From assembly GCF_014639075.1 (NCBI RefSeq), contig NZ_BMFS01000002.1:294228-358227 (forward strand): a stretch of 64,000 bases of DNA, written 5' to 3'. Origin of the DNA: Glycocaulis albus (lineage in GTDB: Bacteria; Pseudomonadota; Alphaproteobacteria; Caulobacterales; Maricaulaceae). Below the pieces are notes generated by a model. That model made no database searches and was not told where the DNA came from. It saw only the letters and a program-made list of their open reading frames with translations. A program made the position numbers and the translations under genes. Every line of letters begins with the position of its first letter. Within the stretch, counting starts at the first letter, position 1. This document shows, in pieces, positions 18,520 to 28,123 of the stretch.

Positions 18520-18624
18520 CGCCAGCCTTGCCAATTCACGCGCACTTGCTTTTGCCCGGCTGTCATCCCAGCTAACCCTCTCCATGGGCTGTTCGAACAG
18601 TCTCCACCAACCACGGCGGTTTTC

Positions 18625-19020
18625 ATGACGGGCGAGATAGAATTTCGTGTGCTGGATGATCCCGGCCTGGTAGAGGCACTGTTTCCCGCGCACGTAAAAT
18701 CCCATCATATCCGCACTTTGATTGGCCATCTCACCTCGGGCGCCATTGATCCGGGATACAATGTCCTTCTGGACTTTACGGCCACGAGCACAATCGAATT
18801 TCCGGCCAGCGACATGATCGAGCTCGCCATGAAGCGCAGAAGGGAATTGCCGGCCTATCCCGGCAAGCCCCTGCGCAGCGCCATCATCGGGGAGCGCCCG
18901 GCTATCGCTCCTCTGGTGGAGATGTGGGAAGGGTTCTTCTTCGAAGACCCTCCGGCCATAATATTCCGGCGCTTCAGCAGCCGGGAGCAGGCCCTCAACT
19001 GGATAACAGAGCCCCGGTAG
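18625..19020 (+). CDS. Hypothetical protein, possibly STAS/SpoIIAA-like
   Basis: 131 residues, soluble, no signal peptide. The pattern of a predicted strand (YNVLLDF near residue 46), a helix with charged KRRREL, a strand (RSAIIG) and a helix (APLVEMWEGFF) followed by RRFSSREQALNWI fits the alpha/beta fold of SpoIIAA-like or STAS proteins. RRFSSREQALNWI is a common ending in that group. The assignment is by pattern only. The ribosome binding site is weak. Confidence 0.6.
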   Translation: MTGEIEFRVLDDPGLVEALFPAHVKSHHIRTLIGHLTSGAIDPGYNVLLDFTATSTIEFPASDMIELAMKRRRELPAYPGKPLRSAIIGERPAIAPLVEMWEGFFFEDPPAIIFRRFSSREQALNWITEPR

Positions 19021-19131
19021 AGGCTGACTGCCCCTTGGTTCAACTTGTCGGGAACAACACCCCGCCAGACATCGTTAATTCCGGTATGAACCGCCCGCTC
19101 CCCCGGGCGGATCAGAAAGGGAGAGTTAACG

Positions 19132-19701
19132 ATGAAACGCATTTTGCTATCGTCGATCATGGTAACCGCCCTTGCCGGCGCGGCTGCTCATGCGCAGCTT
19201 CCAGATGTTACCGGTCAGGTAACGGGCGCGGTTGAGCAATCCACCCGGCTGGGCGTTGATGCCACCGAGAGGAATGTGGCGATCGACCAGCGCACTGGCC
19301 TGGCGCTAGACACCCGCCTGACGGGCGAGCTGGAACAGGCCCTGTCACGCCACGACCGGGCGGGCGCCAGCGCGGCATTGCAAAGCCGGCTGGATACCGA
19401 GACGCGCGCCTATGTCCGCGCGGATACACCGCCTCCGCCCCGCGCGCGTGTCAGCGCCCGCGCCAGCACCCGTGCTCAGTACGCTCCGGTCCGCGTGTAT
19501 ACCCGTGACGGGTATTATGTCGGCCACGTACACCGCACCCGCCGGTCGTCTGGCCAGCATTATGTGGTGATCCGCCCGGAAGGGTCTTCACAGACGCATG
19601 CCGTTCTGGCCAGCAACGCCGCCTTTGATGCCGGCGCCAATGCCGTCGTACTGGCCGCGACACAAGCCGAGCTGGGCTCACAGCTGAACGTCAACCGTTA
19701 G
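19132..19701 (+). CDS. Hypothetical exported protein
   Basis: 189 residues with a cleavable signal peptide (MKRILLSSIMVTALAGAAAHA). The ribosome binding site GGGAG precedes the ATG. The mature protein has a Thr/Asp-rich N-terminal part with an amphipathic helical pattern, a proline stretch (DTPPPPRARV), then a basic region (VHRTRRSSGQHYVVIRPEG) and an Ala-rich end. No cysteines and no recognised domain. A periplasmic location is inferred. A strong terminator follows. Confidence 0.7.
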   Translation: MKRILLSSIMVTALAGAAAHAQLPDVTGQVTGAVEQSTRLGVDATERNVAIDQRTGLALDTRLTGELEQALSRHDRAGASAALQSRLDTETRAYVRADTPPPPRARVSARASTRAQYAPVRVYTRDGYYVGHVHRTRRSSGQHYVVIRPEGSSQTHAVLASNAAFDAGANAVVLAATQAELGSQLNVNR

Positions 19702-19726
19702 ATGTGAAGCACGCAGCGTGACTACC

Positions 19727-19757
19727 AGCGGCCTCCTTCATCGGAGGCCGCTTTTCT
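19727..19757 (+). terminator. Intrinsic terminator of the exported-protein gene
   Basis: Stem gcggcctcc (19728-19736) with ggaggccgc (19743-19751), 6-nt loop, then TTTTCT. It overlaps the last codon region of the convergent tgt gene by two bases. Confidence 0.85.
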
Positions 19758-20886
19758 ATGCCCGCTTGCCCGTGCCTTCTTCCCAGCGGGCGAGGAATTC
19801 CGCGCGGAATGCGTCGAACCGGCCTTCCGAGATGGCGGCCCGCATGCGCGCCATCAGATCCTCGTAATAGGCGACATTGTGCCAGGAGAGGATCATGGAG
19901 CCGAGATATTCGCCCGCCCGGACCAGGTGGTGGATATAGGCCTTTGAATAATCACGGCTCGCCGGGCAGTTGACTGCCTCATTGAGCGGGCTTTCATCCT
20001 CGGCATACTGCGCATTCTTCAGGTTGAACGGCCCATGGTCCGACCAGGCCTGACCATGGCGGCCGGAGCGGGTCGGCATCACGCAGTCAAACATGTCGAT
20101 CCCGCGCGCGACTGCCTCAACGAGGTCAATCGGGCGGCCCACCCCCATCAGATAGCGCGGACGCTCGTGCGGCAGGTGCGGCGTGGTCACGTCCAGCACA
20201 TTGCACATCATTTCAAAGCCTTCTCCCACCGCGAGCCCGCCGACCGCATAGCCGTCAAAGTCTGTCTCGATCAGGGCTTCAGCCGATTGCTGACGCAGAT
20301 CCGGGTAGACCGAACCCTGCACGATGCCGAACAGGTTCTGGGTCTCGCGGTTCCCGAAAGCCTCTTTCGAGCGCCGCCCCCAGCGGATGGACAGCTCCAT
20401 GGACTTGGCCGCCGCATCGCGCTCGCAAGGGAAAGGCGTGCATTCATCAAGCTGCATGGAGATGTCAGCGCCCAGAAGGTCTGCCTGAATCTCGATCGAG
20501 CGCTCCGGGGTCAGCATGTGTTTTGAGCCATCGATATGGCTTTTGAAGGCGACGCCCTCCTCGCTCATCTTGCGAAGCCCGGCCAGCGACCAGACCTGAA
20601 ACCCGCCAGAATCAGTGAGGATCGGCCCGTCCCAGCGCATGAAGTGATGCAGGCCGCCAAGGCGCTTCACCCGCTCCGCGCCGGGGCGCAGCATCAGGTG
20701 ATAGGTATTACCCAGAAGTATGTCCGCGCCTGCCTGCCTTACCTGATCGGGATAGAGCGCCTTCACGGTCGCCGCCGTACCCACCGGCATGAAGGCGGGC
20801 GTGCGGATATCCCCGCGCGATGTTTTCAGCGTGCCGGTGCGCGCCTGGCCATCGACGGCGGCGATCTCAAAGGGAAAACTGGCCAT
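19756..20886 (-). CDS. tgt: tRNA-guanine transglycosylase (queuine tRNA-ribosyltransferase)
   Basis: 376 residues from ATG at 20886, the usual length; the frame is open 25 codons further. It exchanges guanine 34 for preQ1 in GUN tRNAs. The base-binding [10 protein letters not shown] and nucleophile region [12 protein letters not shown] are intact, as is the final histidine ligand region [11 protein letters not shown]. The zinc knuckle, CxCxxC in E. coli, reads VNCPAS here, so only one of three cysteines remains. The start is 40 bp from the divergent carboxylase gene, leaving very little room for two promoters. Confidence 0.95.
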   Translation of the reverse strand: MASFPFEIAAVDGQARTGTLKTSRGDIRTPAFMPVGTAATVKALYPDQVRQAGADILLGNTYHLMLRPGAERVKRLGGLHHFMRWDGPILTDSGGFQVWSLAGLRKMSEEGVAFKSHIDGSKHMLTPERSIEIQADLLGADISMQLDECTPFPCERDAAAKSMELSIRWGRRSKEAFGNRETQNLFGIVQGSVYPDLRQQSAEALIETDFDGYAVGGLAVGEGFEMMCNVLDVTTPHLPHERPRYLMGVGRPIDLVEAVARGIDMFDCVMPTRSGRHGQAWSDHGPFNLKNAQYAEDESPLNEAVNCPASRDYSKAYIHHLVRAGEYLGSMILSWHNVAYYEDLMARMRAAISEGRFDAFRAEFLARWEEGTGKRA

Positions 20887-20926
20887 GTGAGTCGGATGTC
20901 CTGATGCGGCGGGGAAAGTGGAACGG

Positions 20927-22474
20927 ATGAGCTGGAAAGACGAAATTGACGAGTTGCGCAAGCGTCAGGCGCTGACACGCGCCATGGGCGGTCCGGAAAA
21001 ACTGGACCGCCAGCGCGCCGCAGGGCGGCTGAATGTGCGCGAGCGCATCGCCCTTCTATCCGATGAGGGGACGTTTCGCGAGATCGGCTCCATCACAGGC
21101 ACAGCAAGCTATGACCAGGACGGCAACCTCACCGGCCTGATGCCCGCCAATTGCGTCTTTGGCCGGGCGCAAATCCGCGGCCGCGATGTGGTGCTGGTGG
21201 CAGACGATTTCACCGTGCGCGGCGGCGCGGCCGATGCGGCCATCGTGGAAAAGCAGATTCAGGCCGAGGCGATGGCGCGCGATCTTCGCCTGCCCATTAT
21301 CCGCCTGATCGAGGGCACGGGCGGCGGGGGATCGGTGAAGTCCATCCTCGACATGGGCGCCACCTATGTCCCCTTCAATCCGGCCTGGGATCTGGTGGTG
21401 GAGAATCTGGAGACCGTGCCTGTCGTCTCGCTCCTGCTGGGGCCGGTGGCGGGGCTGGGCGCCGCGCGCGCTGTCTCCAGCCATTATTCCGTGATGGTGC
21501 ACGGTCAGGCCCAGATGTTTGTCGCCGGCCCGCCCGTGGTGGCAGGCATTGGCGAGGACGTGACCAAGGAGGAGCTGGGCGGGGCGGACATACAGCTCGC
21601 CGCAGGCGCCGTAGATGACGCCTTTGCCAGCGAAGCCGATGCCATGGAGGCGGCGCGCTGGTTTCTCTCCTACTTGCCGAACTCAGTCCACGAACTGCCC
21701 GCGCGTAACGAGCCAAAGGACGATCCCGCCCGCACCGACCCTGCCCTGTCTTCAATCGTGCCGCGCGACAAGCGCTACGCCTATGACATGCATGCCATCC
21801 TCGCCTCAACGATGGACAAGGGCAGCGTGTTCGAGATAGGCCGCAATTTCGGCCAGTCGGTCATCACCGCCTTCGCCCGCCTTGACGGCTGGCCGGTGGC
21901 GGTCATTGCCTCCAACCCCAAAGTCTATGGCGGCGGCTGGACGGCAGACTCCGCGCAGAAACTGACGCGGTTTATCGATCTGGCCGAGACCTTCCGCCTG
22001 CCGGTCGTCCATTTCGTGGATATTCCGGGCTTCGTCATCGGCACGCGCGCCGAACGCGCCGGTACCATCCGCCATGGCGCGCGGGCGCTCGCTGCGCTGT
22101 ATCAGGCCAGCGTTCCCATGTGCGCGATCATCGTGAGGAAAGCCTTTGGCGTCGCCGGTGCGGCGATGATGAACCATACCGGCTTTCGCTACCGCTATGC
22201 GTGGCCATCGGGCGACTGGGGCTCGCTGCCGCTGGAAGGCGGGGTGGAGGCAGCCTTCAAGGCCGCGCTGGAAACAGCCGAAGATCCGGCGGCGATGAAG
22301 GCGGAGCTTTCGCGCCAGATGCGGTCCTTCTCCTCACCGTTCAAGACAGCCGAACGCTTCTGGGTGGAGGAGATTATCGATCCGGCAGAGACAAGGCCTT
22401 TGCTCACCGAATTTGCCAGGCTTTCTGCGCCGCTGCGGGATCGGGGGGAGAAGAAGCCCCGCTACCGGCCTTAG
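20927..22474 (+). CDS. Acyl-CoA carboxylase, carboxyltransferase (beta) subunit
   Basis: 515 residues from ATG at 20927; a GTG three codons earlier is possible. Carboxyl-transferase family of the propionyl-/methylcrotonyl-/geranyl-CoA carboxylases. The N-terminal [16 protein letters not shown] and RLNVRERI are typical. The [10 protein letters not shown] glycine-rich loop and the C-terminal [35 protein letters not shown] oxyanion region are intact (the latter spans about residues 405-440). It transfers carboxylate from biotin to an acyl-CoA. No biotin carboxylase or carrier gene is adjacent in the window, so the partner and exact substrate are open. Confidence 0.88.
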   Translation: MSWKDEIDELRKRQALTRAMGGPEKLDRQRAAGRLNVRERIALLSDEGTFREIGSITGTASYDQDGNLTGLMPANCVFGRAQIRGRDVVLVADDFTVRGGAADAAIVEKQIQAEAMARDLRLPIIRLIEGTGGGGSVKSILDMGATYVPFNPAWDLVVENLETVPVVSLLLGPVAGLGAARAVSSHYSVMVHGQAQMFVAGPPVVAGIGEDVTKEELGGADIQLAAGAVDDAFASEADAMEAARWFLSYLPNSVHELPARNEPKDDPARTDPALSSIVPRDKRYAYDMHAILASTMDKGSVFEIGRNFGQSVITAFARLDGWPVAVIASNPKVYGGGWTADSAQKLTRFIDLAETFRLPVVHFVDIPGFVIGTRAERAGTIRHGARALAALYQASVPMCAIIVRKAFGVAGAAMMNHTGFRYRYAWPSGDWGSLPLEGGVEAAFKAALETAEDPAAMKAELSRQMRSFSSPFKTAERFWVEEIIDPAETRPLLTEFARLSAPLRDRGEKKPRYRP

Positions 22475-22898
22475 GGGATTTTATTATGGGTCCCGGCTCG
22501 GGGGCCGGGACCCCGGTGGAGAAGTTAGCGGTAAAGTAACAAGCTTTTTCAAAACGGCACCATAATCCGGGGCCCCGGCCCCCGAGCCGGGGTCCATTCT
22601 TCGTTTTACTTGCGCAAGTCAGGGCAAGTTTTCTGGGTCCCGGCTTAAGCCCGGGAACCCGGTGGAGAGGTCAGCGGTAAGAGAAGCAGCTTTTTTTTAA
22701 CGGCAACGCGCTCCGGGGCCCCGGCCCCCGAGCCGGGGTCCATTCTTCGTTTCACCGGCTTAAGCCGGGAAAACGCGGCAGAGCACAACAGTTCCAACAC
22801 CTTACAAACCTTACCGGCTTCGTCAGATGCAAGGCGGCATGCTTTGAGAGAGGGTTCCTCCCACCAGCTCCGAAGGGGGAGTGAGAAGGAGAACCGTC
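22475..22898. repeat. Intergenic region with two tandem compound palindromic repeat units
   Basis: No gene seen. Unit 1 (about 22489-22612) and unit 2 (about 22637-22752) share one order: palindrome, then cccggtggagaagttagcgg or a close variant, a T-rich stretch, and a second palindrome with core cccggcccccgagccggg, then tccattcttcgttt. Cores lie at 22492-22509 (inverted), 22574-22591 and 22720-22737. The same unit occurs at 12746-12850 and a partial copy at 36007-36034. The right part (22753-22898) leads into the next gene's ribosome binding site AAGGAG. Confidence 0.8.
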
Positions 22899-23384
22899 AT
22901 GAAACGCATCATGCTTGCCGGGCTGGCCATGGCCGCCCTTTCAACGCCGGCGCTGGCCCAGCAGGGTCAGGTGATCCGCATGGGTGACAGCGCATTGTCA
23001 TGCCGGGAAGTCATCGCCGAGGCGAACGCCGCGTCCGAAGTGCTGGGCGGTGCGCCGGAAGGCGGTGTGTTCGATTCTGCCTACGCAGCCGACGCCGCCA
23101 CAAGCGTGGCGGCGCAGGCCGCGCTGATGTCGGGAGCGGGTCGGGCCATTCCCGGCATCGGCGCGGTTGGCGGCTTCATGCGCCAGCGGGCGCAACAGCG
23201 TGAGGCAGAACTCGCCGCCCAGCGCGAGATTGCCGAAAAGCGCTGGTACTGGCTGTCGGGCCTATATCAGGGCGGGCAGTGCGACAGCGTGTTGCGCGCC
23301 GAGGCTGAAGCGGCTGCCGCCGCAGCGGTCCAGCCGCAATCCGATGAGCCGGTCTATCAAATGGGCGACCCGGTAGAAGAGTAA
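22899..23384 (+). CDS. Hypothetical exported protein
   Basis: 161 residues from ATG at 22899 with AAGGAG upstream; a GTG six codons earlier is less likely. Cleavable signal peptide ending ALAQQG. The mature part has a Cys in LSCREVIAEANAA, a Gly/Ala-rich central hydrophobic stretch (GAGRAIPGIGAVGGFM) that could insert in a membrane, and then AAQREIAEKRWYWLSGLYQG with a downstream Cys. This last block matches the lipoprotein at 17914-18519. Ala-rich acidic C-terminus. Function unknown. Confidence 0.7.
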   Translation: MKRIMLAGLAMAALSTPALAQQGQVIRMGDSALSCREVIAEANAASEVLGGAPEGGVFDSAYAADAATSVAAQAALMSGAGRAIPGIGAVGGFMRQRAQQREAELAAQREIAEKRWYWLSGLYQGGQCDSVLRAEAEAAAAAAVQPQSDEPVYQMGDPVEE

Positions 23385-23420
23385 CTCCCTCCTCTTCGCA
23401 CGGCGCAGGCGCGCTGCTTA

Positions 23421-24521
23421 CTACCCCGGACCTTCCCGGTTGCGGCTATAAGCGGCGCGCAGCGCGTTCAAGGCGTCGCGTGAGAGGGTGACATTCATCC
23501 CGGTCTCGCGGGTCTCATAGGCGTCCCACCCGCTGGGCCAGCGGAAGACCGCCCAGCTCGCGCCAGCGCTTTCCAGCGCCGCGATGCGGGTCTGGAAATA
23601 CTGGCCCAGATCAGGCGCATGCAGCGCCGCGCCAAACTCCAGGCAGGTCCAGCGCGGGTATCCGGTCATGGCCTCCGCCACATGGCGGCCATCACCATTA
23701 AGGCGCACGCCCGCCCCCTCCCCCTGATGGGTGTAGTCCCACGGCGCATAGTCATGCACGTTGATGACCGTATGAGCGGAGACGGGCTGCATGGCGCCCA
23801 GCGCCTCGGCCCGCGCCCAGCGGTCAGGGCTGAGGATCAGCGGCACGCCGCTGGCTTGCGGCCAGTTGCGGTCAATCGCAGCTGCCATGGCGGGCCAGAC
23901 GCCCGGCTGGCCCAGATCACTGCCATTGGGCTCCACCATGGCCAGAATGCCCGCCAGCGCCGGATGCGGACCAAATCTGCGCGCCGCATGCAGGCACATC
24001 GCCACCCAGGCGGCCTGTGCCTCCTCATCGCGCCACACCGAATTGTTCAGAAGGCGGCGCGGATACCAGTCATCATCGGGATGGAAGGCAAAGGCGCTGC
24101 GCCCCGGCCCGGTGCGAAAACCGATGACGGTGTAGAGCCCCGCGCGCCGGCACATCTCCAGCCAGCGCCCGATATGGTCCTCGATAGCCGGATCAACCGC
24201 GAAGCTGCCGCCTTCCGCGAACACGCCTGCGCCCGACCAGACGGCGAGGTTTGCGCCTGTCTCTGCCAGCGAATCCAGTGCCGCCTGCGACACGGGCGCA
24301 CCCAGCGGCCCCGGTCCCAGAAATGTTGTGCCGTCGAGCTCCGGATAGACCCGCCGCTGAGCGAACACTGCGCCGCGCAGATGCGGACCCGTGGCATTGT
24401 CCCACAGCCGCATGCGGCCCGAAGCCGAAGTGTCATAGGAGGCAAGGCGCAGGTCCGCAGGGGCAAAGGCGGAACCGGCCAGAGCCCCGCCAGCGGCCAG
24501 CAGATTGCGCCGGGTCGTCAT
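23421..24521 (-). CDS. Glycoside hydrolase family 5-like exported protein
   Basis: 366 residues. The N-terminus MTTRRNLLAAGGALAGSAFA looks like a Tat signal. The rest has the pattern of a GH5/cellulase TIM barrel. Candidate acid/base E197 lies in AMVEPNGSD, where the canonical motif is NEP, and candidate nucleophile E295 lies in CLEFGAAL; HDYAPWDYTHQG lies between them. The ATG overlaps the hfsK-like stop (ATGA), so the two are coupled. The location at the end of the holdfast-like locus suggests that it trims or modifies that polysaccharide in the periplasm; this is inference. Confidence 0.75.
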   Translation of the reverse strand: MTTRRNLLAAGGALAGSAFAPADLRLASYDTSASGRMRLWDNATGPHLRGAVFAQRRVYPELDGTTFLGPGPLGAPVSQAALDSLAETGANLAVWSGAGVFAEGGSFAVDPAIEDHIGRWLEMCRRAGLYTVIGFRTGPGRSAFAFHPDDDWYPRRLLNNSVWRDEEAQAAWVAMCLHAARRFGPHPALAGILAMVEPNGSDLGQPGVWPAMAAAIDRNWPQASGVPLILSPDRWARAEALGAMQPVSAHTVINVHDYAPWDYTHQGEGAGVRLNGDGRHVAEAMTGYPRWTCLEFGAALHAPDLGQYFQTRIAALESAGASWAVFRWPSGWDAYETRETGMNVTLSRDALNALRAAYSRNREGPG

Positions 24522-25600
24522 GCGGCCCGGAAGGCGGCCAGACGGTCGATGCGCCGGAATGCCCTGCCCGGAAGGGTGGACACCACGCCCAGCGGCAGGC
24601 TCTCGGCGGCATTCTCGATCCGGTCAGCGATTCGACGTGCTGCTCCGGCCAGGGACGGCGCGGTGGCATAGCCGGATGCCAGTGGAAACTGCCAGCTGGC
24701 CAGCTCACGCTTGAAGTCATACTCGCCCGGGCCGAGATGGATTTCATTCAGGCCATCGGCGGACAGCCCGCGCGCGATCTCCAGAAGCAGATTCAGTCCC
24801 GGTCCCAGCTTTGAAAACGCCGGATCATAGACCGGGAACCAGTAGTGCAGCACCGTGTCCGACCGCATGCCCACATGCGCCGCGGCCAGCTGCCCGTTGA
24901 TCTCAAGGCTCGACACCAGGCCGGACGTATTGTCCAGCCCGCCGCCCAACAGTGTGTCGATCAGCTTTCGCGTCCAGTCCACCGAGAACACGTCGAAATG
25001 GCTGGTGCGGCGATACTGGGCGGACTTCCATTCCAGGGCTTTGGCAAGCACATCCGGCCGGTCATCATTTATTCGGAACCGGAAGCTGGAGGTCTCCTCT
25101 TCCAGCTTGCGGCGGCGGGCGCGCAGATTCCGGAACGCCTTCGGCTCGACGGCGCTGCGCGTATCGATCCAGGCGTCGTATCCGCCTGACAGATCAATGA
25201 CCCACGAGCCGTCGACCTCCTGCGCATGATCGCGGAATGCTGTCTGCGTGCCGAGCGCGCCGAAGAAGTCGAACACCTTGAGCCCCGCCTTGCGCAGGAC
25301 CGTCTGAAGATCAAAGACGGCGCCGGGCGCAGCGATAAAGCCGTGATGATCGCTTAGCGGCCCGCCGAGGGGGCGGGCATGTCCCAGCGCGCCCTTGTGG
25401 AAGGGCAGAAAGCCCCTGATATCCCCCGACTCGCGGATCACCAGCACACGCGTATCGCGCCGTACAATGGACATGGCATCGAGAAAGCCGAGCGAGAAGT
25501 AGGGGCTGGCGAGAGCCGGGTCCGCCGCCTGAAAAGCACGCCATACGTCCCGTTCGGCAGATCCGAGCAACGCGGCGCGGCATGTCTCGACTTCAATCAT
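24518..25600 (-). CDS. hfsK: CelD/FemAB-like GNAT acetyltransferase (HfsK-like)
   Basis: 360 residues, Acetyltransf_6 (CelD/BcsL) type double-GNAT protein. Visible features are FLPFHKGALG near residue 65, the basic helix KAFRNLRARRRKLEEE, and the C-terminal LGPGLNLLLEIARGLSADGLNEIHLGPGEYDFK block, in which GPGLNLL and HLGPGEYDFK are typical. Caulobacter HfsK, of this family, modifies holdfast polysaccharide and affects its cohesion. It is divergent from the flippase gene with 178 bp between them and coupled to the GH5-like gene downstream. The symbol rests on family and locus. Confidence 0.75.
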   Translation of the reverse strand: MIEVETCRAALLGSAERDVWRAFQAADPALASPYFSLGFLDAMSIVRRDTRVLVIRESGDIRGFLPFHKGALGHARPLGGPLSDHHGFIAAPGAVFDLQTVLRKAGLKVFDFFGALGTQTAFRDHAQEVDGSWVIDLSGGYDAWIDTRSAVEPKAFRNLRARRRKLEEETSSFRFRINDDRPDVLAKALEWKSAQYRRTSHFDVFSVDWTRKLIDTLLGGGLDNTSGLVSSLEINGQLAAAHVGMRSDTVLHYWFPVYDPAFSKLGPGLNLLLEIARGLSADGLNEIHLGPGEYDFKRELASWQFPLASGYATAPSLAGAARRIADRIENAAESLPLGVVSTLPGRAFRRIDRLAAFRAA

Positions 25601-25778
25601 TCGCCCGGCCCCTGCTCGTTCCGCTTCAGCTGCGCCTGACCCATTCCGGCACGGAATTTATCCGTCCGGTCCGGTTAAGGCGGTTCTTAAGGCTTGTTAT
25701 GCATGCTGCGTTCCGCTGCGGCTCCGGCACCGGGCTTGCTAGCTGAAGACACGATGTAACGCACCGGAACGCCTGATA

Positions 25779-27233
25779 ATGCTGAACCGCCATCTGCTGA
25801 CCTATCTGCCAGTCTATGCCGCGCAAATCCTCGTCGGGTTTGGCAGCGTGGTGGTGTTCACGCGCATTCTGTCGCCAGAGGATTACGGCCGCTATACGCT
25901 GGTGCTCGCTGGCGCGCTGCTGATCCAGACACTTGTGTTTACCTGGCTGGATGCAGCCGTCGCGCGCCACCATGCGCGCGCCACCGCCAGAGGGCGCCTT
26001 GGCGGCCACCTCGCCACGGCCTTCTCGCTATACGGCGGGCTGGCGGTGCTCAGCCTGGTGGTGTTCGGTGGTGCGATTGCATTGGCACCGGTCAGTACCG
26101 AGCTGAAGACCGTCTGCGCCTTCGCACTGGTATCGCAAGTCTTGCGCTCGGCCATCATGATTGCGCTGGAGACCCGCCGGGCCGAAGGCGAGGCGGTGCG
26201 CTTTGCCTTGCTGGAAAGCTTCATCCTCGGCTCCGGCTTTGGCCTTGGTGTGGTCTTCATAATGGCTGGCGGCATGGGGCCTGCCGGCCCGTTTGCGGGC
26301 ATGGCGCTGGCCTGTCTGGTGGCCATACTGATCGATATTCCCGTCCTTCTGTCCAAAGCCAGGCGCGACCGCGCCGGCGCGCGCCGGGCGGTCCGCTTCT
26401 TTGCCTATGGCGCACCAGTGGCAGTCTCTCTGGTGTTTGAACACCTGCTCTCGACCGGCGACCGGTTCGTGATCGCCGCCCTGCTGGGAGAAGCCTCCAC
26501 CGGCGCCTATGCGGCCGGTTATGGCATTACCGACCGCTCGCTCAACATCATCTTCATCTGGCTCGGCATGACCGCCGGGCCACTGGCCATCAAGGCGTTC
26601 GAGCACGAAGGGGCGCAGGCCGCCCGCGCCGTTCTACGGCAAGCCGCGGGCCTCATGGGCCTCATCGCGATACCGGCTGCAACCGGCATTGCCCTTCTGT
26701 CCGAACCCTTCGCGCGCCTGCTTATTGCAGAAAGCCTCGCCGGCGCCGCAGCGCCCATTATGCCGCTGATCGCGCTGGGCGCGATGCTCAACGGCTTCAT
26801 GACCTATGTCTTCCACGAAAGCTTTGTCATCGGACGCAAACCGAAAGTCATGGCTGGCCTGATGGCAGGCAGCGCGGCGCTCAACCTCGCCCTGAACCTT
26901 GTATTGATCCCGGTCATGGGACTGATCGGCGCAGCGCTGGCCACAGTGCTGTCCTACGCCATTGCCCTTGCCGCCTGCGTTATCATGGGCCGGGGCATTT
27001 TCCGCCTCTCCCTGCCTCTGGAGGACTGGGTGAAGGCCGGGGCAGCCAGCACGGTCATGGCGGCCGCCCTGATGGCCCTGCCCGTTCCGGACGCCGCCTT
27101 CGTCCATCTCGCCCTGCACATTCCGGCCGGGGTGTTGGTCTATGCCGCCGCCGCCCTCACACTCGATATCGCCGGATGCCGCAGCGTGTTCGTCATGCCG
27201 GCCATGCGCCGCCTGCAATGGAGGAGCGCATGA
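25779..27233 (+). CDS. hfsF: Polysaccharide flippase (Wzx/MATE-type, HfsF-like)
   Basis: 484 residues with about 12-14 hydrophobic segments over the whole length. Family features are the opening YLPVYAAQILVGFGSVVVFTRIL, here residues 9-31, SPEDYGRYTL and the central AYAAGYGITDRSLN. It should flip the lipid-linked repeat unit across the inner membrane. The gene heads a coupled run, each junction an ATGA overlap: flippase, GT2, deacetylase, GT2. In Caulobacter hfsF, hfsG and hfsH occur in this order. Symbol by order and family. Confidence 0.8.
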   Translation: MLNRHLLTYLPVYAAQILVGFGSVVVFTRILSPEDYGRYTLVLAGALLIQTLVFTWLDAAVARHHARATARGRLGGHLATAFSLYGGLAVLSLVVFGGAIALAPVSTELKTVCAFALVSQVLRSAIMIALETRRAEGEAVRFALLESFILGSGFGLGVVFIMAGGMGPAGPFAGMALACLVAILIDIPVLLSKARRDRAGARRAVRFFAYGAPVAVSLVFEHLLSTGDRFVIAALLGEASTGAYAAGYGITDRSLNIIFIWLGMTAGPLAIKAFEHEGAQAARAVLRQAAGLMGLIAIPAATGIALLSEPFARLLIAESLAGAAAPIMPLIALGAMLNGFMTYVFHESFVIGRKPKVMAGLMAGSAALNLALNLVLIPVMGLIGAALATVLSYAIALAACVIMGRGIFRLSLPLEDWVKAGAASTVMAAALMALPVPDAAFVHLALHIPAGVLVYAAAALTLDIAGCRSVFVMPAMRRLQWRSA

Positions 27234-28123
27234 GCACGCCCTTCCTGTCTGTCCTGATCCCGTTTCACGGTGATGATCCGTCTGCGCTGCTGGACGCCCT
27301 GCTGGTACAGGCGGACGTCGGCACGGAAATCATCCTGTTCGACGACGGATCGCCCGCCACATATGTATTCGAACGCCTGTCTGCGCATCCCGGTGTCCTG
27401 AAGGGCAGGGTGCGTGTCCTGCGCTCTGATACCAATATCCAGCGCTCCGGCGCCCGCAACGCGCTGTCCGACGCTGCCCGGGGTGAATGGCTGCTCTTTC
27501 TGGATGCGGACATGGAAGTGCCTGACGGCTTTCTGGCCCGCTGGATGGCCCTGCTCGAACAGGCCAGCTTCGATGCCGCCTATGGCGGCTATCTGGTCCC
27601 GGACGCGAAATCAGGGCAGTTCGCGGTTCACGCCGCCCTCGCCCGCGCCGGTGATGTAGGCAGCGCTGCCGCCAGACAGGCGCGCGGCGCCTCCGCATTC
27701 GCCGGATCCAACATGGCAGTGCGCGCCCGTCTGATGGACCAGGTGCGCTTTGATGAGGCCTATCGGGGCTGGGGCTGGGAGGATGTTGACTGGGCGGTGC
27801 GTGCCGCAAAAGCGGGACGCCTTGCCCATGTCGACAATCCGGCCGGCCATGGCGGGCTGCAAGGCGTTGACCGCCTGATCGCCAAGTTCGCCGAAGGCGG
27901 CATCAACTATGCCCGCTTCCTCGCGCGCCATCCCGATCAGGCAAGCCTGCCGGGCGCGCGTATGGCACGCCTGCTGGCCCAGTGGCGGCTTTTCTCCGCT
28001 GTTCAGGCGCTTGCCCCGGCATTGTCCCGTACCCGGGCCTTGCCCGTGCGCGCACGCGTGCTGGCGCTGAAGGCCTACAAGGCGGCCTGCGCGGCGGCAG
28101 CCCTCAAGGAGGTGACGCCATGA
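27230..28123 (+). CDS. hfsG: Glycosyltransferase family 2 (HfsG-like)
   Basis: 297 residues from ATG at 27230, which overlaps the flippase stop. GT-A fold: FLSVLIPFHGDD at the N-terminus, ILFDDGSP (nucleotide site), SGARNALSDAARGEWLLFLDADME with the DxD metal site, and WGWEDVDWAVRA with the GWEDVD catalytic-base motif. It probably adds a sugar to the growing holdfast-type polysaccharide repeat on the cytoplasmic side. Position between hfsF- and hfsH-like genes matches Caulobacter hfsG. Confidence 0.8.
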   Translation: MSTPFLSVLIPFHGDDPSALLDALLVQADVGTEIILFDDGSPATYVFERLSAHPGVLKGRVRVLRSDTNIQRSGARNALSDAARGEWLLFLDADMEVPDGFLARWMALLEQASFDAAYGGYLVPDAKSGQFAVHAALARAGDVGSAAARQARGASAFAGSNMAVRARLMDQVRFDEAYRGWGWEDVDWAVRAAKAGRLAHVDNPAGHGGLQGVDRLIAKFAEGGINYARFLARHPDQASLPGARMARLLAQWRLFSAVQALAPALSRTRALPVRARVLALKAYKAACAAAALKEVTP

